From: Pusillimonas sp044464525
Lineage (GTDB): Bacteria; Pseudomonadota; Gammaproteobacteria; Burkholderiales; Burkholderiaceae_B
Reading direction: 5' to 3'
Length of the DNA: 64,000 nt
NCBI RefSeq assembly: GCF_044464525.1
Contig: NZ_JBIQLE010000015.1
Span: 1-64,000 of the forward strand
The notes under the pieces were generated by a model, which had not been told where the DNA came from, searched no databases, and worked only from the letters and a program-made list of their open reading frames with translations. The position numbers were made by a program, and so were the translations under genes. Each line of letters opens with the position of its first letter. Positions within the stretch are counted from its first letter, which is position 1. Below, one piece after another: positions 25,906 through 34,930 of the stretch.

Positions 25906-26847
25906 TCAAGTGCCGGCCGCTTCCAGGCGGGAAAGCCCTTCTTCCGGCAGGGCCAAGCTTGCGGACTGTAATATTTCGTCCAACTGCACCAGGCTGGTGG
26001 CGCTGACAATGGGCGCCGTCAAGCCCGGCCGGGTAAGAAGCCATGCCAAGGCCACTTGCGCAGGCTTGGCCGAAAGCCCTTCTGAAACTTCCAGCAGCGC
26101 TTGTAGAGTTTGTTGTCCGCGTTCGTTGAAGTATTTTTTAAGAAAGCCCTCGCGCGCGCTGCCCGCAAGGTCTTCGATCGTTTTGTATTTACCGCTAAGA
26201 AAGCCGCTGGCAAGCGAAAAATAGCTGACCACACCCAATTCTTCCTGAACGGCCAGCTGTGCCAGCTCGTCTTCGAAATCGGCCCGATCATAAAGGTTAT
26301 ACAAAGGCTGCATCAGCTCGTAGCGGGGCAGGCCCTGCTCTTGGGAAACGGCAAGCGCCTGGCGCAGGCGCGCCGCCGAATAATTGGAAGCGCCGATAGC
26401 ACGCACCTTGCCCGCTTCGATCAAGCTCGAAAAAGCACCCAGGGTTTCTTCCAGCGGCACCTCTTCGTCGTCTATATGCGCGAAGTACACATCAAGGTAA
26501 TCGGTTTGCAGGCGCTTGAGTGAATCTTCAACGGCAGCCTGGATATTCCGCGCCGACAAGCCCTTGCGCGCCTCCCACATGCCCACCTTGGTCATCAACA
26601 CGATATCGTCGCGCCGGCCCCGGCGCGCCAGCCAATTACCGAGCACGGTTTCTGATTCGCCGCCGCTAAGGCCGGGCCCCCATGCGGAATAGACGTCGGC
26701 CGTGTCGACGGCGCTGAAGCCCTGATCGACAAACCGGTCGAGCAACTTGAAGGAAGTTGATTCATCGGCCGTCCAGCCAAACACGTTGCCGCCAAAGACA
26801 AGCGGCGCAATGGAAATTCCCGAGCGGCCCAATTCGCGTTTTTGCAT
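25906..26847 (-). CDS. Aldo/keto reductase
   Basis: The 313-residue product is an AKR with the TIM-barrel signature. It shows the catalytic tyrosine in DTADVYSAWG, the lysine in VLMTKVG, the histidine in VYFAHIDD and the pattern GASNYSAARL. The family reduces aldehydes or ketones with NADPH; closest in feel to the general stress / YajO-like or IolS-like group. The ATG at 26847 has an aaggaa RBS; longer in-frame starts reach 26913 but add no recognisable sequence. Substrate unknown. Confidence 0.88.
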   Translation of the reverse strand: MQKRELGRSGISIAPLVFGGNVFGWTADESTSFKLLDRFVDQGFSAVDTADVYSAWGPGLSGGESETVLGNWLARRGRRDDIVLMTKVGMWEARKGLSARNIQAAVEDSLKRLQTDYLDVYFAHIDDEEVPLEETLGAFSSLIEAGKVRAIGASNYSAARLRQALAVSQEQGLPRYELMQPLYNLYDRADFEDELAQLAVQEELGVVSYFSLASGFLSGKYKTIEDLAGSAREGFLKKYFNERGQQTLQALLEVSEGLSAKPAQVALAWLLTRPGLTAPIVSATSLVQLDEILQSASLALPEEGLSRLEAAGT

Positions 26848-27093
26848 ATGCAATTCCTTTTCCATGTAAGTCTGTGGCATGCCAAGTACTTTGCATGGCA
26901 CCCCATCTGCCATCTATCTATATAGAAACTAACATAACCCGGCTCGGCGCCCCCAGCTCGATGCCCGTCGCGACGTCAGGCCCGCTACCCCTTTGCCGTC
27001 CCGGCCGGACACCAGGGCTTCAAGGCTAGAATGGCCGCATTGGCCTTATCGGCTAAAACCCACCTCCTCTTCCGCCTTTCAAGGTTGACCCGC

Positions 27094-28116
27094 ATGAAGA
27101 AAATCGGATTCCTCTCTTTCGGTCATTGGACGCCGTCACCGCAATCGCAGGCGCGTTCCGCCGCAGATGCACTCTTGCAATCGATAGATATCGCCGTAGC
27201 CGCCGAAGAGCTCGGCATGGATGGCGCTTATTTTCGCGTTCACCATTTCGCACGCCAGCTGGCTTCGCCGTTTCCCCTGTTGGCTGCCATAGGCGCCCGG
27301 ACGAAGCGAATTGAAATCGGCACCGGCGTGATCGACATGCGCTACGAGAACCCCTTGTACATGGTCGAGAATGCCAGCGCGGCCGACTTCATATCCGGGC
27401 AGCGCCTGCAACTGGGCATCAGCCGCGGATCACCCGAGCAAGTCATTGAGGGTTGGCGCTATTTCGGGTTTCAGCCGGCCGAAGGGCAAAACGATGCCGA
27501 CATGGGGCGCCGTCACGCCGAAATCTTTCTGGACCTGCTGCAAGGCGAAGGCTTTGCACAACCGAACCCGCGCCCCATGTTTCCCAACCCGCCAGGGCTC
27601 TTGCGCCTTGAGCCGGTGTCTGAAGGACTGCGCGACCGCATCTGGTGGGGCGCCGGCTCGAATGCGACGGCTGTCTGGGCCGCCAAGCTGGGCATGAACC
27701 TGCAAAGCTCAACCCTCAAGAACGATGAAACCGGCGAGCCTTTGCATGTTCAGCAAGCCTCGCAAATCCGGGCGTACAAAGCCGCCTGGAAAGAGGCCGG
27801 ACACACCCGAGAGCCACGCGTTTCGGTCAGTCGCAGCATCTTCGCACTGGTCAACGACCAAGACCGCGCCTACTTCGGCCGCTCGGGCCAAAATGAAGAC
27901 CAGGTGGGCTATATCGATGAGAACACCCGCGCCGTATTCGGCCGCGGCTATGCCGCCGAGCCCGATGTACTTGTCGAGCAATTGAAGCAAGACGAAGCCA
28001 TCGCCGCGGCCGACACACTTTTGTTGACGATACCTAGCCAGTTGGGAGCGGATTACAACGCGCATATCATGGAGGCCATTCTTACCCACGTCGCCCCCGC
28101 CCTTGGCTGGCGCTAA
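27094..28116 (+). CDS. LLM-class flavin-dependent oxidoreductase (luciferase-like)
   Basis: The 340-residue product matches the bacterial luciferase-like monooxygenase fold. It has the N-terminal strand MKKIGFLSFGHW, the AEELGMDGAYFRVHHFA segment, RIEIGTGVIDMRYENP, LQLGISRGSP and GYAAEPDVLVEQL near the end. Enzymes of this family use FMNH2 or F420. The substrate is not evident. The ATG at 27094 is preferred because the preceding in-frame stretch (from 27031) has no homology. It ends 2 nt before trmB and may be cotranscribed with it. Confidence 0.88.
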   Translation: MKKIGFLSFGHWTPSPQSQARSAADALLQSIDIAVAAEELGMDGAYFRVHHFARQLASPFPLLAAIGARTKRIEIGTGVIDMRYENPLYMVENASAADFISGQRLQLGISRGSPEQVIEGWRYFGFQPAEGQNDADMGRRHAEIFLDLLQGEGFAQPNPRPMFPNPPGLLRLEPVSEGLRDRIWWGAGSNATAVWAAKLGMNLQSSTLKNDETGEPLHVQQASQIRAYKAAWKEAGHTREPRVSVSRSIFALVNDQDRAYFGRSGQNEDQVGYIDENTRAVFGRGYAAEPDVLVEQLKQDEAIAAADTLLLTIPSQLGADYNAHIMEAILTHVAPALGWR

Positions 28117-28118
28117 GA

Positions 28119-28883
28119 ATGGCTACAATTCAGCCTATGAATTCAACACCTCCCGCAGCTTCCGACAAACTGCCCGCCGAAGGCGCGCAAAACGACACCG
28201 CGCAAGCGCATCCCGGCTCAGGCCATATCCGCAGCTTCGTGCATCGGCGCAGCCACATCACGGCAGGCCAGCAAGAAGCGCTCGACCTTCTGCTGCCCAA
28301 GTGGTCCGTGCCATACCGGCCGGCGCCGCTGAAGTTCGAGCAGATATTCGGCCGCGAAGCCTCCACCATTCTGGAGATCGGCTTCGGCATGGGCGAAACC
28401 ACGGAAAAAATCGCGCTGGCTCGCCCAGACGACAATTTCCTGGGCGTCGAGGTGTTCAATGCCGGCGTGGGCTCGATGCTCAAGCGCATCGAGGCCTCGC
28501 AACTGCAAAACGTACGCATCATTCAGCATGACGCGGTAGAAGTGGTGCGCGACATGATCGCGCCAGACTCGCTGGCGGGCGTTCATATTTATTTTCCCGA
28601 CCCCTGGCCCAAAAAGCGCCACCACAAGCGCCGGCTGGTGCAGCCGCCATTCGTGCAATTATTGGCCAGCCGCCTGAAGCCGGGCGGCTATATACATTGC
28701 GCCACCGACTGGGAGCACTATGCACATCAGATGCTTGAGGTACTTGGTGCAGAACCATTACTGGCCAACACCTGCGAAGGGTTCTCGCCCCGCCCCGATT
28801 TCCGCCCACTGACCAAGTTCGAAAATCGCGGATTACGCTTGGGTCACGGCGTGTGGGACTTGATCTTTACACGCAAGGCCTGA
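28119..28883 (+). CDS. trmB: tRNA (guanine-N7)-methyltransferase
   Basis: This 254-residue SAM methyltransferase places m7G at position 46 of tRNA. It shows the SAM motif EIGFGMGETT, the FLGVEV acidic loop, and the family signature YFPDPWPKKRHHKRR. Residues 1-45 are a low-homology N-terminal extension. The ATG at 28119 or 28137 could be the start. It directly follows the LLM oxidoreductase gene and precedes thiS. Confidence 0.94.
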   Translation: MATIQPMNSTPPAASDKLPAEGAQNDTAQAHPGSGHIRSFVHRRSHITAGQQEALDLLLPKWSVPYRPAPLKFEQIFGREASTILEIGFGMGETTEKIALARPDDNFLGVEVFNAGVGSMLKRIEASQLQNVRIIQHDAVEVVRDMIAPDSLAGVHIYFPDPWPKKRHHKRRLVQPPFVQLLASRLKPGGYIHCATDWEHYAHQMLEVLGAEPLLANTCEGFSPRPDFRPLTKFENRGLRLGHGVWDLIFTRKA

Positions 28884-28929
28884 TATTTATAGTATTGAGC
28901 CGCAAGGCCGCTGATTTCCGGAGAGCTTC

Positions 28930-29130
28930 ATGAACATTACTCTGAACGGCAAGCCGCACACGCTGCGCCAAGATCGCAGCGTGGCCGACCTTGTGCGCAG
29001 CCTGGGTTACGAAGGCAAGCGCATCGCGGTGGAACGCAATGGAGACATCGTGCCAAAAAGCCAGCACGCGCATACCGCGCTAAATGGCGACGATGTTGTG
29101 GAAATTGTGGTGGCGGTGGGCGGCGGCTAA
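28930..29130 (+). CDS. thiS: Sulfur carrier protein ThiS
   Basis: The 66-residue ubiquitin-like protein begins MNITLNGKPH and ends in VAVGGG. The C-terminal Gly-Gly is adenylated and thiocarboxylated to carry sulfur for the thiazole ring of thiamin. A gGAGAg RBS lies 7 nt before the ATG. No thiG or other thiamin gene and no TPP riboswitch is visible next to it, so it stands apart from the rest of its pathway. Confidence 0.93.
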   Translation: MNITLNGKPHTLRQDRSVADLVRSLGYEGKRIAVERNGDIVPKSQHAHTALNGDDVVEIVVAVGGG

Positions 29131-29179
29131 TCGCTGGGCGCCGCACATTTATCTGCAGTAAAAGCCAAACCGCCTTCGG

Positions 29180-30604
29180 CTATCTGCGAAAGCCGCCAAA
29201 ACCGCCGCCTCCGCCGCCCAGGCCTTTTAGCCCGCCCATGGTGCGCATCATTTTGGCCATGCCGCCTTTTTTCATCTGCTTCATCATGCCCTGCATCTGC
29301 TCAAACTGGGACAGCATGCGGTTGACTTCCTGAACAGGCACCCCGGCGCCCGCGGCAATGCGCCGCTTGCGCGAGGCTTTCAAGAGCTCTGGCTTGGCGC
29401 GCTCGGCGGGGGTCATGGAATTGAGTATGCCTTCGGTGCGGCGCAGCTGCTTTTCTGCCTGGCCGCCCTGTATCTGCGATGCCGCCTGGGCGAACTGCGC
29501 CGGCAGCTTTTCAAGCATGGAGCTCATGTCGCCCATCTTCTTGACCTGCTGCAACTGCTCGCGAAAATCGTTGAGATCGAAGCGGCTGCCCGACTTGATC
29601 TTGGTGGCCAGCTTTTGGGCTTCGGCCATGTCGATGTTTTTTTGCGCCTGCTCGACCAGGGAGACGATATCGCCCATGCCCAGAACGCGCTGGGCCATGC
29701 GCTCGGGGTGGAAAGGCTCGATACCTTCGAGCTTCTCGGATACCCCCACGAACTTCAGCGGCTTGCCGGTAACATGCCGCACCGACAACGCCGCGCCCCC
29801 ACGCGCATCGCCGTCAAGCTTGGTAAGCACCACCCCGGTAAGCGGCAGGGCGTCGGCAAAAGCCTTGGCGGTGTTCACGGCGTCTTGACCCTGCATGGCA
29901 TCGACGACGAACAGCGTTTCAATGGGGCGCAGCAGATCGTGCAGGGCGCGAATTTCGCGCATCATGGCTTCGTCTATGCCCAGGCGGCCCGCCGTATCGA
30001 CGATAAGCACGTCGTAGTGATGGCGCTTGGCATGATCAAGCGCGTTCGTTGCGATGGCCTCGGGCTTTTGCGACGGGTCTGTCGGCAGAAAATCGACACG
30101 GGCTTGCGCAGCCACGGTCTTCAATTGCTCGATGGCCGCCGGACGATAGACGTCGGCACTAACGACCAGCACCTTTTTCTTGCCCGATTTGCGCCCGTTC
30201 TGCACATGGCCGCCTTCGGCAAGCCACTTGGCCAGCTTGCCTGTGGTGGTGGTTTTACCCGCCCCCTGCAGGCCTGCCATCAACACCACTGCCGGTGGCT
30301 GCGTAGCCAGCGAAAGTTCGCCCGCTTCGGCGCCCAGATCGCCTCCCATCAGGGTGGTAAGCTCGGTGTGAACCACGCCGACCAATGCCTGGCCGGGGTT
30401 GAGACTGCCCACGACGTCCTGGCCGAGCGCCTTTTCCTTGACTCGAGCAATGAAGTCGCGCACCACGGGCAGGGCCACGTCGGCTTCAAGCAAGGCCATC
30501 CGCACTTCGCGCAGCATCTCCTGCGTATTGGCCTCGGTAAGACGCGCCTCGCCACGTATCGTCTTGACGACACGAGACAGGCGCTGAGTCAGGTTTTCTA
30601 GCAT
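29180..30604 (-). CDS. ffh: Signal recognition particle protein Ffh
   Basis: The 474-residue GTPase has the N domain (1-90), the G domain with P-loop GLQGAGKTTTTGKLA near 109-123, VDTAGRL and TKLDGDARGGAALS, and a methionine-rich M domain (about 330-450) with a glycine/phenylalanine-rich tail (GGGGGGFGGFRR). It binds 4.5S RNA and signal sequences of nascent inner-membrane proteins. It is divergent from the ypjD-like gene across 122 bp. Confidence 0.96.
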   Translation of the reverse strand: MLENLTQRLSRVVKTIRGEARLTEANTQEMLREVRMALLEADVALPVVRDFIARVKEKALGQDVVGSLNPGQALVGVVHTELTTLMGGDLGAEAGELSLATQPPAVVLMAGLQGAGKTTTTGKLAKWLAEGGHVQNGRKSGKKKVLVVSADVYRPAAIEQLKTVAAQARVDFLPTDPSQKPEAIATNALDHAKRHHYDVLIVDTAGRLGIDEAMMREIRALHDLLRPIETLFVVDAMQGQDAVNTAKAFADALPLTGVVLTKLDGDARGGAALSVRHVTGKPLKFVGVSEKLEGIEPFHPERMAQRVLGMGDIVSLVEQAQKNIDMAEAQKLATKIKSGSRFDLNDFREQLQQVKKMGDMSSMLEKLPAQFAQAASQIQGGQAEKQLRRTEGILNSMTPAERAKPELLKASRKRRIAAGAGVPVQEVNRMLSQFEQMQGMMKQMKKGGMAKMMRTMGGLKGLGGGGGGFGGFRR

Positions 30605-30685
30605 GGCAATCTATCGCTTAAACTAGCTGGTCGGAAAACCGAAATAAGAAACGGTTACCGCCAAGCATTAAAATACAGGGCTATT

Positions 30686-30698
30686 AGGCATTATGCCT
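30686..30698. promoter_or_regulatory. 13-bp palindrome between ffh and the ypjD-like gene
   Basis: AGGCAT-T-ATGCCT is a perfect palindrome 28 bp before the ypjD-like ATG, in the ffh divergent region. It could be an operator; nothing identifies the regulator. Confidence 0.25.
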
Positions 30699-30726
30699 TA
30701 ACGCCTCGTGGGAACTGATCCGATCT

Positions 30727-31572
30727 ATGTCTGCAGGCATTGTATTTCACTCGCTCGCCGCACTGGCTTATGGCCTTTTGGCGATTTCACTGTGGCAACC
30801 GCTTAAAAGCGGAGACCCGCAAACCAGTGCGGGCATGCTTCGGCGCGCCTGCCTGCTGGGCGCCATCGTGTTGCACGGCGTGGGGCTGTACATGGCCATA
30901 TTGCAAAGCGCCAGCCATTTATATCTGGGCTGGGCCCTGGCCCTTTCGGCAGCGCTGTGGCTGGGCATGATCGTATTCTGGCTTGAGAGCCTGATCATGC
31001 GCATAGACGGCCTCCTGCTCATTTTACTCCCGGCGGCGGCCATCGTCTCGGCCGGCGCAGCGGTCTTCCCCCAGGGCCATTTGGTCAGCAACGCGGCAAA
31101 CGAATGGCTGCGCATCCACTTGCTGATCGCCCTGATGGCCTACGGCCTGACCTTCGTTGCGGCCCTGCAAGCCCTGCTGATGGCGGCACTCGACCGCTAC
31201 CTGCATAGGCCGGTCGAACAGGTGGGCGAGCGTGGCTCACTCAGCCGCGCTCTCGACGCCATGCCTCCGCTGCTGGTGCAAGAGCATTTGCTGTTCCGCC
31301 TGATCTGGATCAGCTTCGTTATCCTGACGCTTACCGTCATTACGGGGGCCATCGTGTCGCAGCGCCTGTCGGGCACCCTGTTTCCGCTCGACCACAAGAC
31401 AATATTCACCCTGCTTTCCTGGGCGACCTTCGCCGTATTGCTCACCGGCAGGCACCTGCGCGGCTGGCGTGGCCGCAAGGCCCTGCGCTGGACGCTGGCC
31501 GGCTTTGCCTTTGTAATGCTTTCATACAGCGGAAGCTGGTTCGTCATTGATGTAATTCTGAACCGAGGATAA
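30727..31572 (+). CDS. YpjD/CcsA-type inner-membrane protein (cytochrome c assembly family)
   Basis: The 281-residue protein has about eight hydrophobic segments and matches the CcsA/CcmC-type 'cytochrome C assembly protein' domain in its second half (HLLIALMAYGLTFVAALQAL, then the region around HLRGWRG). In this genomic position, opposite ffh, it is the YpjD-like or HemX-like member whose exact role is uncertain. It ends 2 nt before the next gene, probably in one operon. Confidence 0.85.
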   Translation: MSAGIVFHSLAALAYGLLAISLWQPLKSGDPQTSAGMLRRACLLGAIVLHGVGLYMAILQSASHLYLGWALALSAALWLGMIVFWLESLIMRIDGLLLILLPAAAIVSAGAAVFPQGHLVSNAANEWLRIHLLIALMAYGLTFVAALQALLMAALDRYLHRPVEQVGERGSLSRALDAMPPLLVQEHLLFRLIWISFVILTLTVITGAIVSQRLSGTLFPLDHKTIFTLLSWATFAVLLTGRHLRGWRGRKALRWTLAGFAFVMLSYSGSWFVIDVILNRG

Positions 31573-31573
31573 T

Positions 31574-31840
31574 GTGGGAAAACTGCTTCTATGGGCCATC
31601 GTCATCCTGGCCGCCCTGATTGTGGCTCGCATTCTTGCCCGCAGCTCGGCCGTCAAACATGGCGATGCACCGCGCGCCGGCTCGCTGCCGCGTAAAGCAC
31701 CGCCTCCGGCAATGGACGAGCCCGAATCCATGGTGCGCTGCGCCCATTGCGGCATCCATATGCCGCGCTCCGAGGCTTTGCTTGTAGACGGAGAAACCTG
31801 GTGCAGCGGCGAACACGCCAAGCTGGGGCAGCGCCGATGA
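31574..31840 (+). CDS. PP0621-family zinc-ribbon-like small membrane protein
   Basis: An 88-residue protein with GTG start (gtgggaaaa). It has one N-terminal membrane helix (about 4-20), a linker and a C-terminal knuckle with Cys at positions 56 and 59 (CAHCGIHMPRSEAL) and a later Cys in TWCSGEH, which together could bind zinc. Proteins of this kind occur between ypjD-like genes and ampD in betaproteobacteria and pseudomonads. The function is unknown. Confidence 0.78.
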   Translation: MGKLLLWAIVILAALIVARILARSSAVKHGDAPRAGSLPRKAPPPAMDEPESMVRCAHCGIHMPRSEALLVDGETWCSGEHAKLGQRR

Positions 31841-31921
31841 AACTGGCTGAGACAGGCGCCGTGAAAGTACCAAGTGAAACGGCGGCCCGACACGAACGCG
31901 TCGCGTCCGAAAACAAACGAC

Positions 31922-32506
31922 ATGCCGACGCTCGTTCTTGATCGGCGCGGATGGCTCAAGCCCAGTCTGGGCGTACGCCAAGCGCCTTCGCCCAATTGCG
32001 ACGCCAGACCGGCCGACACCGAGCCTCGTCTACTCGTTATTCACAACATCAGCCTGCCGCCGGGCAAGTTTGGCGGGCCTGAAATCATCGACCTGTTTCT
32101 GAATCGGCTGGACTATTCTTCCCACCCCTGGCTGGAGCAATTGCGCGGGCTGACCGTGTCCGCTCATTTCCTGATACGCAGAGACGGCGGCATCGTGCAG
32201 TTCGTTTCCACCGACAAGCGCGCCTGGCACGCGGGTGCATCCCACTTTGAAGGGCATGAGCGCTGCAATGACTTTTCCATCGGTATCGAGCTGGAAGGCA
32301 CAGATACGCTGGCCTACGAAGATGAACAATACCTAAGCTTGAAACGCTTGACCCAGGCATTGAAAAACCAATACCCGCTAGGGGCGGTTCGAGGCCATGA
32401 GCACATCGCCCCCGGCCGAAAGACCGACCCCGGGCCGGCCTTCGACTGGAATCGCTACGGCCGGGAAAGCGGCTGGTTCAGGCGGCAGATGCCGCCTGTA
32501 CGTTAA
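31922..32506 (+). CDS. ampD: 1,6-anhydro-N-acetylmuramyl-L-alanine amidase AmpD
   Basis: The 194-residue zinc amidase cuts the lactyl-peptide bond of anhydro-muropeptides during cytoplasmic peptidoglycan recycling, which controls AmpR-dependent beta-lactamase in some bacteria. Zinc ligands match AmpD: His41 (VIHNISLPPG), His159 and Asp169 (GHEHIAPGRKTDPGPAFDW). The ATG at 31922 gives the standard N terminus; an earlier in-frame ATG at 31874 would add 16 residues. A 34-codon ORF in another frame (31837-31941) overlaps the start and is probably not coding. Confidence 0.94.
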   Translation: MPTLVLDRRGWLKPSLGVRQAPSPNCDARPADTEPRLLVIHNISLPPGKFGGPEIIDLFLNRLDYSSHPWLEQLRGLTVSAHFLIRRDGGIVQFVSTDKRAWHAGASHFEGHERCNDFSIGIELEGTDTLAYEDEQYLSLKRLTQALKNQYPLGAVRGHEHIAPGRKTDPGPAFDWNRYGRESGWFRRQMPPVR

Positions 32507-32513
32507 GTGCCTT

Positions 32514-34421
32514 TTAACCCAACAGCAGTTTGTTCATCCGCTTGACAAAGCCGGCGGCATCCTCAAGCTGCGCGCCTTCGGCCAGCATGGCCTGGTCCAG
32601 CAGCAACTGCGCCCATTCATCAAATACGTCGTCCGGCGCCTCGTTGATGCGCGAGACCAGGGCATGCTCGGGGTTGATCTCGAGTATGGGTTTGACTTCG
32701 GGCGCCTGCTGGCCGGCCGCTTGAAGCATGCGGCGCAGATGGGGGCTGAGTTCGTCGGCATCGACCACCACGCAGGCAGGCGAATCGACCAGGCGTGCCG
32801 TAACGCGCACCTCTTTCACCCGCTCGCCCAAGGCTTTTTGCAAGCGCTCAACCAGCGGCTTCATCGTCTCGGCCAATTCGGTCTGCTGCTTTTTCTCTTC
32901 CTCGTCGGCCAACTGGTCTAGATCAAGGCCGCCCTTGGCCACCGACACCAGTTTCTTGCCTTCGAATTCATTCAGGAAGGACAGCATCCATTCGTCGACG
33001 CGCTCGGACATCAACAGCACTTCAAGGCCCTTCTTGCGAAAGATTTCCAGCTGCGGGCTGTTGGCTGCCGCCGAGTGGGACTCGGCCGTAATGTAGTAGA
33101 TGGTGTCCTGCCCTTCTTTCATGCGGCCCACGTAATCGGCCAGCGACACCGACTGCGCGGCGCTGTCAGAGTGGGTAGAGGCAAAGCGCAGCAGCTTGGC
33201 GATACGCTCGCGATTACCGGCGTCTTCGCCCGTGCCCTCTTTGAGCACCTGGCCGAACTGCTCCCAGAACTGGGCAAACTGCTCGGGCTGGTTCTGGGCC
33301 AGGTCTTCGATCAGCGACAGTATCCGCTTGGCCGAGCCCTCACGTATGGCTTTGACATCGCGGCTTTCCTGCAAAATTTCACGCGACACGTTCAACGGCA
33401 GATCGGCCGAGTCGATTACCCCGCGCACGAAGCGCAGGTAATTGGGCAGCAATTGCTCGGCATCGTCCATGATGAAGACGCGCTTCACATATAGCTTTAC
33501 GCCCCGGCGTCCTTCGCGATCCCATAGGTCCATAGGCGCGTGCTTGGGCAAATACAGCAGCTGCGTATACTCGCTGCGGCCTTCGACACGGTTGTGCGTC
33601 CAGGCCAGAGGGTCGTCGAAATCGTGCGCCACATGTTTATAGAACTCTTGGTATTGCTCGTCGGTAATGTCAGACTTTGACCGCGTCCATAGCGCGCTGG
33701 CCTGGTTGACCGTTTCCCACTCGTCGGTCTTTACCTGCTCGGATTTTTCGCTGTCCCATTCTTCCTTGCGCATCTGCACGGGCAAAGAGATATGGTCAGA
33801 GTAACGGCGCAGCACTTCGCGTAGCTTCCAGCCGCTCAAGAAGTCGTCTTCGCCTTCGCGCAGGTGCAGGGTTACCGACGTGCCCCGTTCGGGCTTGTCG
33901 ATCTGGGCCACGGTGAATTCGCCCTGACCGTCTGATTCCCACTGCACGCCCTCGGCAGCGTCCAGGCCGGCGCGTCGGCTGCGCACGGTAACCTTGTCGG
34001 CCACGATAAACGACGAATAAAAGCCCACGCCAAATTGGCCGATCAGGTGGGCGTCTTTTTGCTTGTCGCCGGTAAGCTGGGCAAAGAATTCTTTGGTGCC
34101 CGAGCGGGCGATGGTGCCCAGGTTGGCCACCGCCTCGTCGCGCGACAGGCCGATGCCGTTGTCGGAAATGGTGATGGTACGGGCTTCAGAGTCGTACTCG
34201 ACCCGTACACGCAGCTCGGCGTCGCCCTGCAGCAGCTCGGGCTTATCAATTGCCTCAAAACGCAGCTTGTCGCAGGCGTCAGACGCGTTGGACACCAGTT
34301 CACGCAGGAATATCTCTTTATTGCTGTACAGCGAGTGGATCATCAAGTGCAGAAGCTGCTTGACTTCGGCCTGAAAACCCAGGGTTTCGGAAGAGGTATT
34401 AGTGGATTCAGCTTGGCTCAT
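32514..34421 (-). CDS. htpG: Hsp90-family chaperone HtpG
   Basis: A 635-residue chaperone with the N-terminal GHKL ATPase (FLRELVSNASDACDKLRF, ISDNGIGLSRDE, LIGQFGVGFYSSF), the middle domain (VYVKRVFIMDDAEQLLPNYLRF-type segment) and the C-terminal dimerisation domain. It folds and remodels client proteins under heat and other stress. It is convergent with ampD and divergent from the nor operon across about 370 bp. Confidence 0.97.
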   Translation of the reverse strand: MSQAESTNTSSETLGFQAEVKQLLHLMIHSLYSNKEIFLRELVSNASDACDKLRFEAIDKPELLQGDAELRVRVEYDSEARTITISDNGIGLSRDEAVANLGTIARSGTKEFFAQLTGDKQKDAHLIGQFGVGFYSSFIVADKVTVRSRRAGLDAAEGVQWESDGQGEFTVAQIDKPERGTSVTLHLREGEDDFLSGWKLREVLRRYSDHISLPVQMRKEEWDSEKSEQVKTDEWETVNQASALWTRSKSDITDEQYQEFYKHVAHDFDDPLAWTHNRVEGRSEYTQLLYLPKHAPMDLWDREGRRGVKLYVKRVFIMDDAEQLLPNYLRFVRGVIDSADLPLNVSREILQESRDVKAIREGSAKRILSLIEDLAQNQPEQFAQFWEQFGQVLKEGTGEDAGNRERIAKLLRFASTHSDSAAQSVSLADYVGRMKEGQDTIYYITAESHSAAANSPQLEIFRKKGLEVLLMSERVDEWMLSFLNEFEGKKLVSVAKGGLDLDQLADEEEKKQQTELAETMKPLVERLQKALGERVKEVRVTARLVDSPACVVVDADELSPHLRRMLQAAGQQAPEVKPILEINPEHALVSRINEAPDDVFDEWAQLLLDQAMLAEGAQLEDAAGFVKRMNKLLLG

Positions 34422-34791
34422 TGTCTACTCGAAAAAAACAAAAATTTATTAAAGATCAGCACACTAGGCCCGTGCGTGACGCAACGGCGGGCCCTTGCGC
34501 GAATACGCGGTCTAAACCGCAGCAAAAAAAACCGTCACCAATAAATAAGGGCAACCCTTCTTTTTTCAAGCCCTCGTGGCGCCGCCCTACTAAATTGTGG
34601 CGTCTTGCGCAACCAAGAAATTCCACGCGCTGCGAGGTTGTTCGCCCAACAATGAGCGCGTATAGTTGCCACAAAGGAAGGCTTCACTGCCGAAAACGCG
34701 CCATCGTTTCAGCCCGGATGCAGCTTGCTATCAGGCAAACATCGAATCCGGCAAGGCATGGCGCATGAACTAAAAAAATGGGGGGTTCACT
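34422..34791. other. Non-coding region between htpG and the nor operon
   Basis: I see no convincing gene in these 370 bp. It contains AAGGG-CAA-CCCTT followed by CTTTTTT (about 34546-34567), a short terminator-like stem on the plus strand with no gene before it; a TTGTT-N5-AACAA dyad (34638-34652); and a TTG-N8-CAA site (34725-34738). It is AT-richer than the flanks and must hold both htpG and nor promoters. Confidence 0.6.
34725..34738. promoter_or_regulatory. Possible FNR/DNR-type site of the nor operon
   Basis: TTGCTATCAGGCAA is a TTG-N8-CAA inverted repeat (TTGC/GCAA arms), the outline of Crp-FNR-family sites such as those of FNR and NO-responsive DNR/NNR, which commonly control norCB. 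Inner bases differ from the consensus. Centred 60 bp before the GTG of the leader peptide, it would fit an activator at -41.5 of a start near 34773. Confidence 0.35.
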
Positions 34792-34917
34792 GTGCAATTA
34801 CGCGTCCTGTTTTCGATATTGCGTACAGTCGGCTATGCCGTGGTGCTTCTGATGATTGTGTCCATACTTTACGCAAGCGCCACGGGCATTCGTTACTGGG
34901 CCGGCATCGGCGTCTGA
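34792..34917 (+). CDS. 41-residue single-span membrane peptide upstream of norC
   Basis: GTG-started ORF with a basic start (VQLRVLFSILR), one hydrophobic span (YAVVLLMIVSILYA) and an aromatic end (IRYWAGIGV). A G-rich stretch 6 nt before the GTG could act as RBS. It ends 13 nt before norC, whose own RBS (aaaggggg) lies in that gap. No family recognised; small proteins such as NorF accompany nor genes elsewhere but are longer. An overlapping short frame starting at 34778 is not in phase. Confidence 0.5.
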   Translation: MQLRVLFSILRTVGYAVVLLMIVSILYASATGIRYWAGIGV

Positions 34918-34930
34918 CAAAGGGGGCACC

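Noticed and set aside
31837..31941. 34-codon ORF whose ATG overlaps the stop of the PP0621-type gene
   Set aside because: It overlaps the ampD start and has no hydrophobic or known motif; perhaps only a translational coupling device.
34546..34567. Terminator-like stem between htpG and nor
   Set aside because: No plus-strand gene precedes it and the stem is only 5 bp; not listed as a terminator.
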